From: Bacteroidales bacterium
GTDB lineage: Bacteria > Bacteroidota > Bacteroidia > Bacteroidales > UBA3663
Direction of reading: 5' to 3'
Length of the DNA: 41,556 bases
Assembly (NCBI GenBank): GCA_024694125.1
Contig: JAILKE010000046.1
Coordinates: forward strand, 1-41,556
In this document: positions 33,725-41,422 of the stretch, in pieces
Position numbering within the stretch: position 1 is the first letter of the stretch
Layout: every line of letters starts with the position of its first letter
The notes under the pieces: model-generated
The model's input: only the letters and a program-made list of their open reading frames with translations
The model's database searches: none
What the model was told of the DNA's origin: nothing
Translations under genes and position numbers: made by a program

Positions 33725-34000
33725 AATACCCGAAAATTTGGTGGAAAACGGCAAAACCGGGGTAAAAAATTTGGTGGAAAACGGCAAAAAGGCCAAAATT
33801 ATTTCTTCCGTATGGTCCAGAGACCGAATGCGGTGAGGGCTGCATTGTACAGGAGCAGTTCAAAGCCGACCTGGTAGCCGCCGAACCACTCTTCGCTGTG
33901 AGTGGCCAGGAGCAGGCAGAGCAGTGGCGATGCCACGCAGATGACAGGAACCCAGCGGTCGCGTACCTGTAGCTTGGTGTAGAGGCCGAAGAGGTAGAGG
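33721..34000. repeat. 280-bp duplicated block, copy 2 (partner at 22775-23054)
   Basis: It begins on the ATPase stop codon (33722-33724), holds two 33-bp units (33733-33795) and runs into the last ~67 codons of the symporter gene. This is the intact context; the other copy is a fragment. Confidence 0.9.
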
Positions 34001-35268
34001 CCCAGCAGAGGGCCATAGGTGTAGCTGGCGATGACATAGACTGCATTGATGACTGAGCCCGACCCGATGACGCGGAACAGGTAGATGAGCAGTCCCATCA
34101 CGATGCAGTTGACTACATGCACCCACTGACGGGTACGGCGCAGTTGTGCTTCATCTTTTTTCTTGTCGGCTTGGAGCATGTCTATGGTGACCGATGTGGT
34201 GAGCGCCGTGACTGCCGAACCTGCACTGGAGAAAGCTGCAGCTATCAGTCCCAGGACGAACAGTACGCCGACTATCATGGGCAGATAGGGTTGGCCCGAT
34301 GCATCGCACCCTGTGGCTATGGCAGGGAAGAGCTGGTCCGGTTTATCGACCGACAGATGGATATTGTCGGCGAAGTGGTACAAGAGTATGCCGAGGGCGA
34401 GGAAGAGCAGGTTCACGGGCAGGAAACCGAAGCCGTAGCTGATGACATTCTTCTTGGCATCATGCAGGTTGCGGCATGAGAGGTTCTTCTGCATCATATC
34501 CTGGTCCAGACCCGTCATGGCGATGGTGGTGAACATACCTGCCAGGAACTGCTTCCAGAAGTAACGTTTGTCCAATGGGTCGTCGAAGTACCAGACGCGG
34601 CTCATCTCGTCCGATGCAATGGTGTTCCACAGGCCCGATGCATCGAGCCCCATGCTCTGACAGACATAGTAGATGCACAGCACCACGGCGGCAATGAGCG
34701 AGAGCGTCTGCAGCATGTCGGTCCACACGAGCGTCTTGACCCCACCGCGGAAGGTATAGAGCCAAACCACGATCATCGTCACTGCGACATTGAGGCCGAA
34801 GGGAATGTCCATATCGTCGAACAGTACCAGTTGCAGCACCAATGCCGTCAGGTACATGCGCACGCCGCAGCCCAGGAACTTGCTGAGCAGGAAGAAGAGT
34901 GCTCCGGTGCGATAGGAGCGTGGTCCGAAACGCTGGTTGAGGTAGCCGTATATGCTGCTCAGGTTCAATCGGTAGTAGAGGGGCAACAGGACATAGGCAA
35001 TGGCAAAGTATCCTGCCACGAATCCGAGTACCATCTGCAGATAACTGAACTGGGTACCAGCCACCATGCCTGGAACGGAGATGAAGGTTACGCCCGATAT
35101 GCTGGTACCGATCATTGCAATGGCTACTACCCACCACGGCGATTGTCTGCCGCCGGTGAAGAAGGCCTGATTATCGTTGGCTTGTTTCTTGCGATTTGTC
35201 AGCCAAGTGACCAAAAAAATGGCAGCAAAATAAGCTGCTATGATGAGGAGAACTAATTGTCCGGACAT
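33799..35268 (-). CDS. Sodium:solute symporter (SSS family)
   Basis: A 489-residue inner-membrane transporter with about 13 helices. SSS marks are FFTGGRQSPWWVVAIAMIGT (residues ~36-55), the unwound TM1 region, and AAFSSAGSAVTALTTSVTID (~335-354), the serine-rich Na+-site helix. Substrate is not clear; the group includes sialic acid, myo-inositol and sugar carriers. The C-terminal 67 residues are duplicated near 22.9 kb. The start lies about eight bases from an 11-bp repeat array, with no promoter consensus in between. Confidence 0.88.
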   Translation of the reverse strand: MSGQLVLLIIAAYFAAIFLVTWLTNRKKQANDNQAFFTGGRQSPWWVVAIAMIGTSISGVTFISVPGMVAGTQFSYLQMVLGFVAGYFAIAYVLLPLYYRLNLSSIYGYLNQRFGPRSYRTGALFFLLSKFLGCGVRMYLTALVLQLVLFDDMDIPFGLNVAVTMIVVWLYTFRGGVKTLVWTDMLQTLSLIAAVVLCIYYVCQSMGLDASGLWNTIASDEMSRVWYFDDPLDKRYFWKQFLAGMFTTIAMTGLDQDMMQKNLSCRNLHDAKKNVISYGFGFLPVNLLFLALGILLYHFADNIHLSVDKPDQLFPAIATGCDASGQPYLPMIVGVLFVLGLIAAAFSSAGSAVTALTTSVTIDMLQADKKKDEAQLRRTRQWVHVVNCIVMGLLIYLFRVIGSGSVINAVYVIASYTYGPLLGLYLFGLYTKLQVRDRWVPVICVASPLLCLLLATHSEEWFGGYQVGFELLLYNAALTAFGLWTIRKK

Positions 35269-35275
35269 AAGTTAA

Positions 35276-35335
35276 TTAAAGGGAAGTGACAAAGAATTGA
35301 CAGGGAAGTGACAAGGGAAGTGACAAGGACGATAG
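35276..35335. repeat. 11-bp GGGAAGTGACA repeat, copy 3
   Basis: It opens TTAAAGGGAAGTGACAAAG, like copy 2, and ends AAGGACGATAG. Four units, one as GAATTGACA. It lies between the symporter start and the glycosyltransferase end; the remainder of the gap shows no gene. Confidence 0.87.
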
Positions 35336-35387
35336 CGGCACATGCACTTTTATTTCACGCAGAGTATAAGGGAGTCTTGGATACTTA

Positions 35388-36404
35388 TCAAATTAACTCT
35401 TTGAAAGTCTTTTGTCTCTTGATGTAGAACCGATAGAGGATGTTTGTTTTGCCCAATGGCGCTTGGCCGAAATCCGTGCTGGGAGCAGGAGCTTGGGCAT
35501 AGATGTCGCGTATCATCTGCGAGGCTTGGCGATGGGCGTGCCATATAGCAACGGCGTGGGCAAATTGGCCATGGGCAATGAAGTTGAGGGCGGCCAGTCC
35601 GTCCAGCAACTTGCGGCGCAGCATGATGCCACGGCGCTCGGAGGTGGGCAGGTTCTTGTAGAGCATGAGCAGCGAGTTGCGGAAGTTGAGCAACGTCTTG
35701 CGCGGATTGTCGGCCGATAGCGAGGCGCCGCCCAGGTGATAGACCTCGCTCCAGGGCAGGCACATCAATCGGCCACCCATACGGCGCAGACGCCAGCACA
35801 GGTCAATCTCCTCCATGTGGGCGAAGAAATGGGCGTCCAGTCCGCCCGCACGCTGGTAGGCTTCACGCCGCACCATCAGGCAGGCACCTGTGGCCCAATC
35901 AACCTCGCAGGGAGTATCGTATTGACCCAAGTCCTCCTCAACCACATCGAAGATTCGGCCTCTGCAATATGGGTAGCCCAGTTGGTCCAGATATCCGCCT
36001 GCCGCACCTGCATACTCGAAGCGCTTGCGGTCGCGGTCACTCTTCAGTTTAGGTTGGGCGCCCAGCACGTCGGGGTGCTGCTCCATGTATTGCAACATGG
36101 GGTCGAGCCAACCCGGGGCGCAGGCCACATCGTCGTTGAGCAGCACCACGTAGGGATGCTCCACTTGTGCAATGGCCTGGTTGTAGCCCTCGGCAAAACC
36201 ATAGTTCTGCGGCAAGGCAATGACCTGTACGGTAGGGAAATCCTGTGCAATGACAGCCAGCGAGTCGTCGGTCGAACCATTGTCCGCCACGATGACGTCG
36301 GCTATGTCGGGATTGGTGTTGGCGACTACCTGGGGTAGGTATCGGCGTATGAGCCCGTGGCTCATGCCGTTCCAGTTGAGTATGATGACTGCTACTTGCT
36401 TCAT
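35388..36404 (-). CDS. Family 2 glycosyltransferase
   Basis: A 338-residue GT-A enzyme of the rhamnosyltransferase-like type. The nucleotide-sugar site is visible: VAVIILNWNG (residues ~4-13), VIVADNGSTDDS (~37-48), NYGFAEGYNQAI (~66-77) and the metal motif VVLLNDDVACAPGW (~85-98). The acceptor side holds DWATGACLMVRREAYQRAGG and HMEEIDLCWRLRRMG. A C-terminal amphipathic part may contact the membrane. Sugar and acceptor are unknown; surface polysaccharide work is likely. It precedes the SpoU gene on the same strand in reverse order (gap 66 bases). Confidence 0.88.
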   Translation of the reverse strand: MKQVAVIILNWNGMSHGLIRRYLPQVVANTNPDIADVIVADNGSTDDSLAVIAQDFPTVQVIALPQNYGFAEGYNQAIAQVEHPYVVLLNDDVACAPGWLDPMLQYMEQHPDVLGAQPKLKSDRDRKRFEYAGAAGGYLDQLGYPYCRGRIFDVVEEDLGQYDTPCEVDWATGACLMVRREAYQRAGGLDAHFFAHMEEIDLCWRLRRMGGRLMCLPWSEVYHLGGASLSADNPRKTLLNFRNSLLMLYKNLPTSERRGIMLRRKLLDGLAALNFIAHGQFAHAVAIWHAHRQASQMIRDIYAQAPAPSTDFGQAPLGKTNILYRFYIKRQKTFKELI

Positions 36405-36470
36405 TTCTCCGAATGGTTATTTGTATCAATTCCCGCTCCCTGTGGGGGGTAGAGGGGAGGTTCAATCACC

Positions 36471-37268
36471 CTATCCTCGGGAGGAGGGGGCAATGCTCTT
36501 CCTCCTGAACTCGCTCACCACTATGGCGGTGGCAATGCCCACGTTGAGCGACTCGCTCGTTTCGGCATTGGCGGGGTAAGGCGGAATAAAGAGGCGGTGC
36601 GAGACCTGCGCCTCGACATCGGCCGATATACCACGCCCCTCGTTGCCCATCACGATGATACCGTGTGGCGTGAGGTCTGTCTGGTACATGTCTTTGCCGT
36701 CCAGGAAGGTCCCATAGACCGGTACCTCCATTTGGCGCATGCTGCCCAGCCAGGCAGGCAGGTCCGTGTAGTGAACCTGCACGCGGGCTATGGCTCCCAT
36801 CGTGGCCTGTACCACCTTGGGTGCATAGCAGTCGGCAGTATTGTGACTACATACGATGTGGCGGATGCCGTACCAGTCGCACAGGCGGATGATGGTACCC
36901 AGGTTGCCGGGGTCCTGCACTTCGTCCAGCGCTACGGTCAGTTCGTGGCACAGTTGTTGGCTGAGGGTATTGTCCAATGTCCTGTCGGGTATCCTGAAGG
37001 TGCCCAATACCTCCTGGGGCGACTGCATCAGGCTGAGGCGCTGCATCTCCTGGGGCGTGATGACGTAGGTTTCTTCGGCCGATTTCTCTGCCTCGGGATG
37101 CGTCTCCCACCAGGCTGCAGTGGCCACCAACCGATGGCACGACATGGCGCGGAGGTTGTCCTGCACCAGTTTGTTGCCTTCGGCCACAAACTCGCCTTCC
37201 GACTTGCGGAACTTACGCAGTTCGAGGCTGCGTATCAGCTTAATCAGATTTTTAGAAACAGGGAGCAT
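36471..37268 (-). CDS. TrmH/SpoU-family RNA 2'-O-methyltransferase
   Basis: A 265-residue SPOUT-fold enzyme that methylates ribose in rRNA or tRNA. The N-terminus (KLIRSLELRKFRKSEGEFVAEG, shown in two parts: residues ~10-18 and 19-31) is the SpoU substrate-binding domain. The knot motifs are VALDEVQDPGNLGTIIRL (~110-127), IIVMGNEGRGIS (~205-216) and SESLNVGIATAIVVSEF (~240-256). Motif 3 carries an extra loop (PPYPANAETSE). The target base is unknown. It is divergent from udk. Confidence 0.88.
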   Translation of the reverse strand: MLPVSKNLIKLIRSLELRKFRKSEGEFVAEGNKLVQDNLRAMSCHRLVATAAWWETHPEAEKSAEETYVITPQEMQRLSLMQSPQEVLGTFRIPDRTLDNTLSQQLCHELTVALDEVQDPGNLGTIIRLCDWYGIRHIVCSHNTADCYAPKVVQATMGAIARVQVHYTDLPAWLGSMRQMEVPVYGTFLDGKDMYQTDLTPHGIIVMGNEGRGISADVEAQVSHRLFIPPYPANAETSESLNVGIATAIVVSEFRRKSIAPSSRG

Positions 37269-37287
37269 AAAGTTACTATTTGCACTG

Positions 37288-37318
37288 CAAAATTAGCCAT
37301 TTTCTGCCAAATGAGCAA
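37288..37318 (-). promoter_or_regulatory. Promoter for the SpoU methyltransferase gene
   Basis: On the minus strand, TTG (37318-37316), 20 bases, then TAATTTTG (37295-37288). It is divergent from the udk promoter about 90 bases away. Confidence 0.65.
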
Positions 37319-37379
37319 GAAAAACAGGTGCAAATGAGAGAAAAACGGAGCAAAAGGGGCGATGTTTCACAAAAATAAC

Positions 37380-37387
37380 TAATTTTG
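37380..37387 (+). promoter_or_regulatory. -7 element for udk
   Basis: TAATTTTG at 37380-37387, 62 bases before the udk start. No convincing TTTG lies at the -33 position. Confidence 0.5.
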
Positions 37388-37448
37388 CACAAATAAACTT
37401 TGTTCTTGGGGCTGTCGTGCAGACGGCCTTTGACTAAAATAACTGCAA

Positions 37449-38054
37449 ATGATTATAGGTATAGCTGGTGGAACCGGTTCCGGCAAGACCACCGTAGTGC
37501 GCAAAATCATCGAAAGTCTCCCTGCCGGGAGTGTTACCGTATTGTCTCAGGATTCATATTACAAGGACAGCAGCCATCTGCCCTGGGAGGAGCGCCGTGC
37601 CCAGAACTTCGACGAGCCGCGAGCCTTCGACTGGATGTTGCTCTATGAGCACCTCACCCAACTGCGTGAGGGCAAGGCTGTTGATGAACCCGTCTATGAC
37701 TACACGACCTGTAGCCGTCTCAAGGAGACCAAGCATATTGAGCCCCGCCAGGTCATCATCCTGGAGGGTATCATGGCATTGGTCGATCCCTCTATCCGTG
37801 CCATCATGGATATGAAGGTCTTTGTCGATGCAGACAGTGACGAGCGTCTGATTCGTGTCCTGCGCCGTGACGTAGTTGAGCGCGGCCGTACGGTGGAGGA
37901 CCTGGTGGACCGTTATCAGCGCATCATCAAACCTATGCACAACCTGCATATCGAGCCAACCAAGCAGTATGCGGACATCATCGTCCCTCAAGGCGGCAGC
38001 AACAGCGTTGCTATCGACCTGCTCAAACAGTATATCCGCGTCAACAGCAAGTGA
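37449..38054 (+). CDS. udk: Uridine kinase
   Basis: A 201-residue cytosolic P-loop kinase that phosphorylates uridine and cytidine in pyrimidine salvage. Walker A is GIAGGTGSGKTT (residues 4-15). The substrate region SQDSYYKDSSHLPWEER and FDEPRAFDWMLLYEHL (~34-66), YDYTTCSRLKET, VIILEGIMAL (Walker B-like) and VFVDADSDERLIRVLRRDV fit Udk. It lies just before mltF, as in many Bacteroides genomes. The last five codons are repeated in inverted orientation after the stop. Confidence 0.94.
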   Translation: MIIGIAGGTGSGKTTVVRKIIESLPAGSVTVLSQDSYYKDSSHLPWEERRAQNFDEPRAFDWMLLYEHLTQLREGKAVDEPVYDYTTCSRLKETKHIEPRQVIILEGIMALVDPSIRAIMDMKVFVDADSDERLIRVLRRDVVERGRTVEDLVDRYQRIIKPMHNLHIEPTKQYADIIVPQGGSNSVAIDLLKQYIRVNSK

Positions 38055-38088
38055 TTGAGGTATTTTACCCCAATCACTTGCTGTTGAC
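38040..38088. repeat. Inverted copy of the udk 3' end (18-bp perfect)
   Basis: GTCAACAGCAAGTGATTG (38040-38057, last codons plus stop) and its exact reverse complement (38071-38088) flank a 13-base loop. The family B word AATTGATAATTGACAATTG follows directly. It can fold as a hairpin over the stop codon but has no T run. Confidence 0.88.
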
Positions 38089-38245
38089 AATTGATAATTG
38101 ACAATTGATAATTGATAAATTTATCTAATTGAAAATTGAAAGTTGAAAATTGAAAAACCTTTCAATGGAAATGAAATAATTAAATATTTCAATTGTTCAA
38201 TAAATTGTAAATCGTAAATAGTCAAATTGTCAATTAGTTTGCCTA
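38085..38245. repeat. AT-rich intergenic repeat family B, copy B3
   Basis: It has the order of B2: GACAATTGATAATTGACAAT, then AATTGAAAGTTGAAAATTG, then AATTGTAAATCGTAAATAG, but lacks the CAACTGGRTACAGT core. It fills the udk-mltF gap. Confidence 0.82.
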
Positions 38246-38261
38246 AATTAGCATTTTTCCC

Positions 38262-39731
38262 GTGAAAACCCGTTACCTTGTCGCTACGATAGTAGGCAGC
38301 GCCGTGGGCGTAGCTATCGGAAGTTGGCTTACCTACGAAGAGCTGTTCAACGTTCCCGCACCTATCTGCCGCACCTGGGCAGAGATAGTCGAGAGCGACA
38401 CGTTGCGTGTGGCTTCGGTCCACTCAACCATAGGCGCTTTCCAGCACAAGGACGAGATGCGAGGACACGAGTATGAGATGGCTCAACAGGTCTGTTCGGA
38501 GTTAGGTTTGACGCTCCAGATGATCGTGGCGCCATCCGAGCAGGCCATGCGCGACAGCGTCCTGACGGGAGTGGCCGATGTGGCTGCTTGGCCCAATGCC
38601 TATTCCGTTGTGGCGCAGACAGGAGGATTGCGCACCTGTGGGTATGCCTATGATATGGGGTTGGTCCCAGTGGGCAGTCCAGGCGTGAACTTCGATACAG
38701 CGGCGGATGTGAACTATAGGATGGCGGTCATCGATGGGGGCAGGGGCAGCATAGCTTTGGCCGATGAGTATGTCCTCTCGGAGTTCGACCTGTCGCCCTA
38801 CGACGTGACCGTCTTGTCGGAGGACAGTTTGACCGACGAGTCGTTGGCCGAAATGGTGATGGAGGGGTACTACGATGCCACGCTGTTGCCTGCCAATGTG
38901 GCTCAGTTGCTGCGTACGTACTATCCCGACATGGTGGTGGGCCGATCGTTGGTCTATAGCGAGGACTCGGTGGCGTGGGCAGTATGTATCACCGCCGATA
39001 CCCTGGCGGCCAAGATAGATTCCGTCTGCAGTTATGACCGCCTGGCTCCCCGTTATGCGACCATCACGAAGCGCTACTATGAGCAGAGCATCGGTCGGCA
39101 GGTCAAGATCCGTTATCTTCTGGGTCAGGGCCGACTCTCGGTCTATGATCAGATCTTCCGCAACTACAGCCGCGGCATAGGTTGGGACTGGCGCCTGTTG
39201 GCTGCAGTCTCGTTCGTCGAGTCGCGGTTCGACCCATACGAGGTATCGGCCAAGGGTGCCCGAGGGCTGATGCAGCTGATGCCCGCCACGGCTACCCGTT
39301 TCGGTTGTCCTGCGGGATTGATTACTGATCCCGATGCCAATGTCCAGGCGGGCACCCGTCTGATAGCCAGCATGGAGGCCAGTCTGCGCAGTCGTTTGGC
39401 GCGCACCGTTCAGCCTGGCATCCTGCAGTACCGCGACGCTTCGCCCGAGACCAAGGAGATTGTGGAACGGGACCTGGTCTGCTTCACGTTGGCCAGTTAC
39501 AATGCCGGGTTGGGTCATGTGTTCGATGCTATTGCTCTGGCCGATACCCTGGGGTACAATCCTGCGGTATGGAAGGACAATGTCGAGCACTGTCTGCGGC
39601 TGAAGAGCGACCGACAGTACTACCAGATGTCGTGTGTCTCTCATGGCCGATTCTCCGCCCGCGTCACAGTCAATTATGTGCAGGAGGTATTGCAGTACTA
39701 CGAGGAGTTCTGCAAAGTAGCGGAAAAGTGA
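38262..39731 (+). CDS. mltF: Membrane-bound lytic transglycosylase MltF-like
   Basis: A 489-residue envelope enzyme that cleaves peptidoglycan glycan chains. Residues ~5-22 are a signal/anchor segment. Residues ~45-270 form a periplasmic-binding-protein-like domain (SBP_bac_3 type, VASVHSTIGAFQHKDEMRGH). Residues ~300-480 are the SLT lysozyme-like domain with catalytic Glu320 in AAVSFVESRFDP, then GARGLMQLMPATA and LASYNAGLGHV. The start is GTG at 38262; no ATG lies close enough to keep the signal segment. It has two domains like E. coli MltF. Confidence 0.92.
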   Translation: MKTRYLVATIVGSAVGVAIGSWLTYEELFNVPAPICRTWAEIVESDTLRVASVHSTIGAFQHKDEMRGHEYEMAQQVCSELGLTLQMIVAPSEQAMRDSVLTGVADVAAWPNAYSVVAQTGGLRTCGYAYDMGLVPVGSPGVNFDTAADVNYRMAVIDGGRGSIALADEYVLSEFDLSPYDVTVLSEDSLTDESLAEMVMEGYYDATLLPANVAQLLRTYYPDMVVGRSLVYSEDSVAWAVCITADTLAAKIDSVCSYDRLAPRYATITKRYYEQSIGRQVKIRYLLGQGRLSVYDQIFRNYSRGIGWDWRLLAAVSFVESRFDPYEVSAKGARGLMQLMPATATRFGCPAGLITDPDANVQAGTRLIASMEASLRSRLARTVQPGILQYRDASPETKEIVERDLVCFTLASYNAGLGHVFDAIALADTLGYNPAVWKDNVEHCLRLKSDRQYYQMSCVSHGRFSARVTVNYVQEVLQYYEEFCKVAEK

Positions 39732-39754
39732 AACAATGGTTCCATTGTTTCACT
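39727..39754. repeat. Inverted copy of the mltF 3' end (13-bp perfect)
   Basis: AGTGAAACAATGG (39727-39739, containing the TGA stop) and CCATTGTTTCACT (39742-39754) pair perfectly around TT. AATTGATAATTGACAATTG begins at the next base. Confidence 0.88.
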
Positions 39755-39960
39755 AATTGATAATTGACAATTGATAATTGATAGCCCTCCTGATTGACAA
39801 TCGCCAATTGACAATTGTTAATTAAAAATTAAGAATTAACAATTAAAAATGGTCTCCTCGCTTTGCCAAATTAAAAATTAAAAGTTAAAAATGGTCGCCT
39901 CGCTGTCGATTCCTCCATTAAACAATAACCCTTAAACATTAACCCTTTTTTAAGGTACTT
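39755..39960. repeat. Family B copy B5 and AT-rich filler
   Basis: AATTGATAATTGACAATTG is followed by AATTAAAAATTAAGAATTAA-like words and two direct copies of GTTAAAAATGGTCKCCTCGCT-like sequence (~39846 and ~39887). I see no gene and no promoter consensus before the next gene. Confidence 0.75.
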
Positions 39961-39968
39961 AATAAAAA

Positions 39969-40955
39969 ATGAGAATATATCGTTGGGCGCGCAAGAGCCT
40001 CAAGGTGATATTGCCTTTGTTGTTAGGACTCCTGATGGTATGGAGTCTGACCCGCAAGGTTGATTGGCCCGTCGTATTGGCCGAATTGCAGAAAGGCATA
40101 GCCTGGCATTGGGTACTGATCAGTATCGTACTGGCGCTCTTCAGTCACATCATACGTGGATTACGTTGGCGACTGCAGTTGCGCACCTTGGGCATAGAAC
40201 CCTCGGCGCACGATATGGCAGTTTCGGTCTTTGGCAATTATGGACTCAACCTGGCGCTGCCTCGTGTGGGCGAGATATGGCGCTGCAGTTACGTGGCCCG
40301 TCGCTATCATATACCATTCAGCACCACCGTCGGAACGATGGTGAGCGAGCGCTTGGTCGATATGCTCGTGGCAGGCAGTATGACACTCCTGGCACTGGTG
40401 CACGAGCGGGAGCATTTCGCTCAGTTCCTGGCAGGCAGCGATGCAGGACAACGGCTCCTGGACCTGCTTTCGTCATGGTGGTTGTGGGGCATCCTCGCAG
40501 TGATTGCTATTGTATTGCTCACTGCGGCGCGATTCCTGCATCACACCTTGGCCTACCAGATGGTACATGGTTTCGTGGTCAATATGTGGGCTGGCATCAA
40601 GGGCCTGAAGGATGTGCCCAATCTCTGGTCCTATCTGGCATGGAGTCTGGCGCTGTGGTTGTGCTACTATCTCAACAGTTATACCTGTTGTTTCTTCTTC
40701 GGTTTTACCGAACATCTGGACGGATGGGCTGGATTGGCCATCTTCGTGATGGGTAGTCTCTCGCTTGTTCTGCCTGTTCAGGGCGGATTGGGTCCCTGGC
40801 ATTATGCTGTCGGCACTGCGCTGCTCTGCTATGGCATTGGGCACGAGCTCTCCGACCCCCAGGTCCAGGCTTTCATCTGGACCTCCTGGTCCATCGAACA
40901 GGGCTTCGTCCTGCTGCTGGGACTATACGCAATGCTCAAAGTCATGAAGTCATGA
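39969..40955 (+). CDS. Flippase-like membrane protein (LPG synthase TM-region / UPF0104 family)
   Basis: A 328-residue inner-membrane protein with about eight helices. It matches the lysylphosphatidylglycerol-synthase transmembrane region family: LLLGLLMVWSLTRKVDWPVV (N-terminus), LFSHIIRGLRWRLQLRTLG (residues ~57-75), FGNYGLNLALPRVGEIWRC (~88-106), TMVSERLVDMLVAGSMTLLA and the C-terminal LVLPVQGGLGPWHYAVGTAL (~264-283). Members move or modify lipids; there is no aminoacyl-transferase domain here, so it is not a lysyltransferase. The specific lipid is unknown. Confidence 0.85.
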   Translation: MRIYRWARKSLKVILPLLLGLLMVWSLTRKVDWPVVLAELQKGIAWHWVLISIVLALFSHIIRGLRWRLQLRTLGIEPSAHDMAVSVFGNYGLNLALPRVGEIWRCSYVARRYHIPFSTTVGTMVSERLVDMLVAGSMTLLALVHEREHFAQFLAGSDAGQRLLDLLSSWWLWGILAVIAIVLLTAARFLHHTLAYQMVHGFVVNMWAGIKGLKDVPNLWSYLAWSLALWLCYYLNSYTCCFFFGFTEHLDGWAGLAIFVMGSLSLVLPVQGGLGPWHYAVGTALLCYGIGHELSDPQVQAFIWTSWSIEQGFVLLLGLYAMLKVMKS

Positions 40956-40968
40956 CGTTGAGCATTGC
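40929..40968. repeat. Inverted copy of the flippase gene 3' end (19 bp, one mismatch)
   Basis: GCAATGCTCAAAGTCATGA (40929-40947) and the reverse complement of 40950-40968 differ at one base, with a 2-base loop. The stop codon (40953-40955) lies in the right arm. AATTGATAATTGATAATTG follows directly. Confidence 0.87.
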
Positions 40969-41022
40969 AATTGATAATTGATAATTGACAATTGATAAAA
41001 ATCAGTCGATTCTATCGTCCTT

Positions 41023-41224
41023 GTCACTTCTTTGTCACTTCCCTGTCACTTCCTTGTCACTTCCTTGTCACTTCCCTGTCACTTCCTTGTCACTTCCTTG
41101 TCACTTCTCTGTCACTTCCCTGTCACTTCCCTGTCACTTCCTTGTCACTTCCTTGTCAATTCCTGTCATTTCTTTGTCACTTCTTTGTCACTTCCCTGTC
41201 ACTTCTCTGTCACTTCCCTTAAAA
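41023..41224. repeat. 11-bp GGGAAGTGACA repeat, copy 4 (reverse orientation, ~17 units)
   Basis: Read on the minus strand it opens TTTTAAGGGAAGTGACAGAG and ends AAGGACGATAG, the same edges as copies 2 and 3. Open frames of SLSLPCHF repeats across it are artefacts of the repeat. It is the largest copy in the window. Confidence 0.92.
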
Positions 41225-41226
41225 CG

Positions 41227-41388
41227 TTAATATCCATATCCGCCGCGGTTGTACATATCGGTGAACGACTCCCGCTGCATTTGGTTGGAGTATTGGTCAC
41301 GCTGGTACTCCTCTTCGTCGTGGTTAATCTTGTTGACAATCTCCTTCTTCGGCGTTTCTGCCTGATTCTTCTTTTGAGTGGTTTCCAT
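41227..41388 (-). CDS. Small hydrophilic protein, 53 residues, unknown function
   Basis: The minus strand encodes METTQKKNQAETPKKEIVNK followed by a charged, Gln/Asn/Tyr-rich stretch and the end NRGGYGY. It has no signal peptide or membrane segment. Support comes from a TATATTTG promoter element 27 bases upstream, an ATG start and no in-frame break; the frame opposite to it reads hydrophobic noise. The stop abuts the 11-bp repeat array. I do not recognise a family. Confidence 0.6.
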   Translation of the reverse strand: METTQKKNQAETPKKEIVNKINHDEEEYQRDQYSNQMQRESFTDMYNRGGYGY

Positions 41389-41414
41389 AGGTTTATGTTT
41401 TAAAAAGTTCGGGG

Positions 41415-41422
41415 CAAATATA
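41415..41422 (-). promoter_or_regulatory. -7 element for the 53-residue gene
   Basis: TATATTTG on the minus strand (41422-41415). The -33 position reads TTAT, so the match is partial. The rest, 41423-41556, shows nothing I can call. Confidence 0.55.

Noticed and set aside
38502..39644. 380-residue minus-strand open frame inside mltF
   Set aside because: Antisense shadow of a well-supported transglycosylase gene.
39969..40955. Lysylphosphatidylglycerol synthase
   Set aside because: Only the membrane part is present; the aminoacyl-transfer domain is missing, so the enzyme name would mislead.
41023..41224. CRISPR array
   Set aside because: The units are 11 bp, head to tail, with no unique spacers and no cas genes.
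40985..41403. Open frames of SLSLPCHF repeats
   Set aside because: They are translations of the 11-bp repeat array in three frames; the period is not a multiple of three, so all frames stay open.
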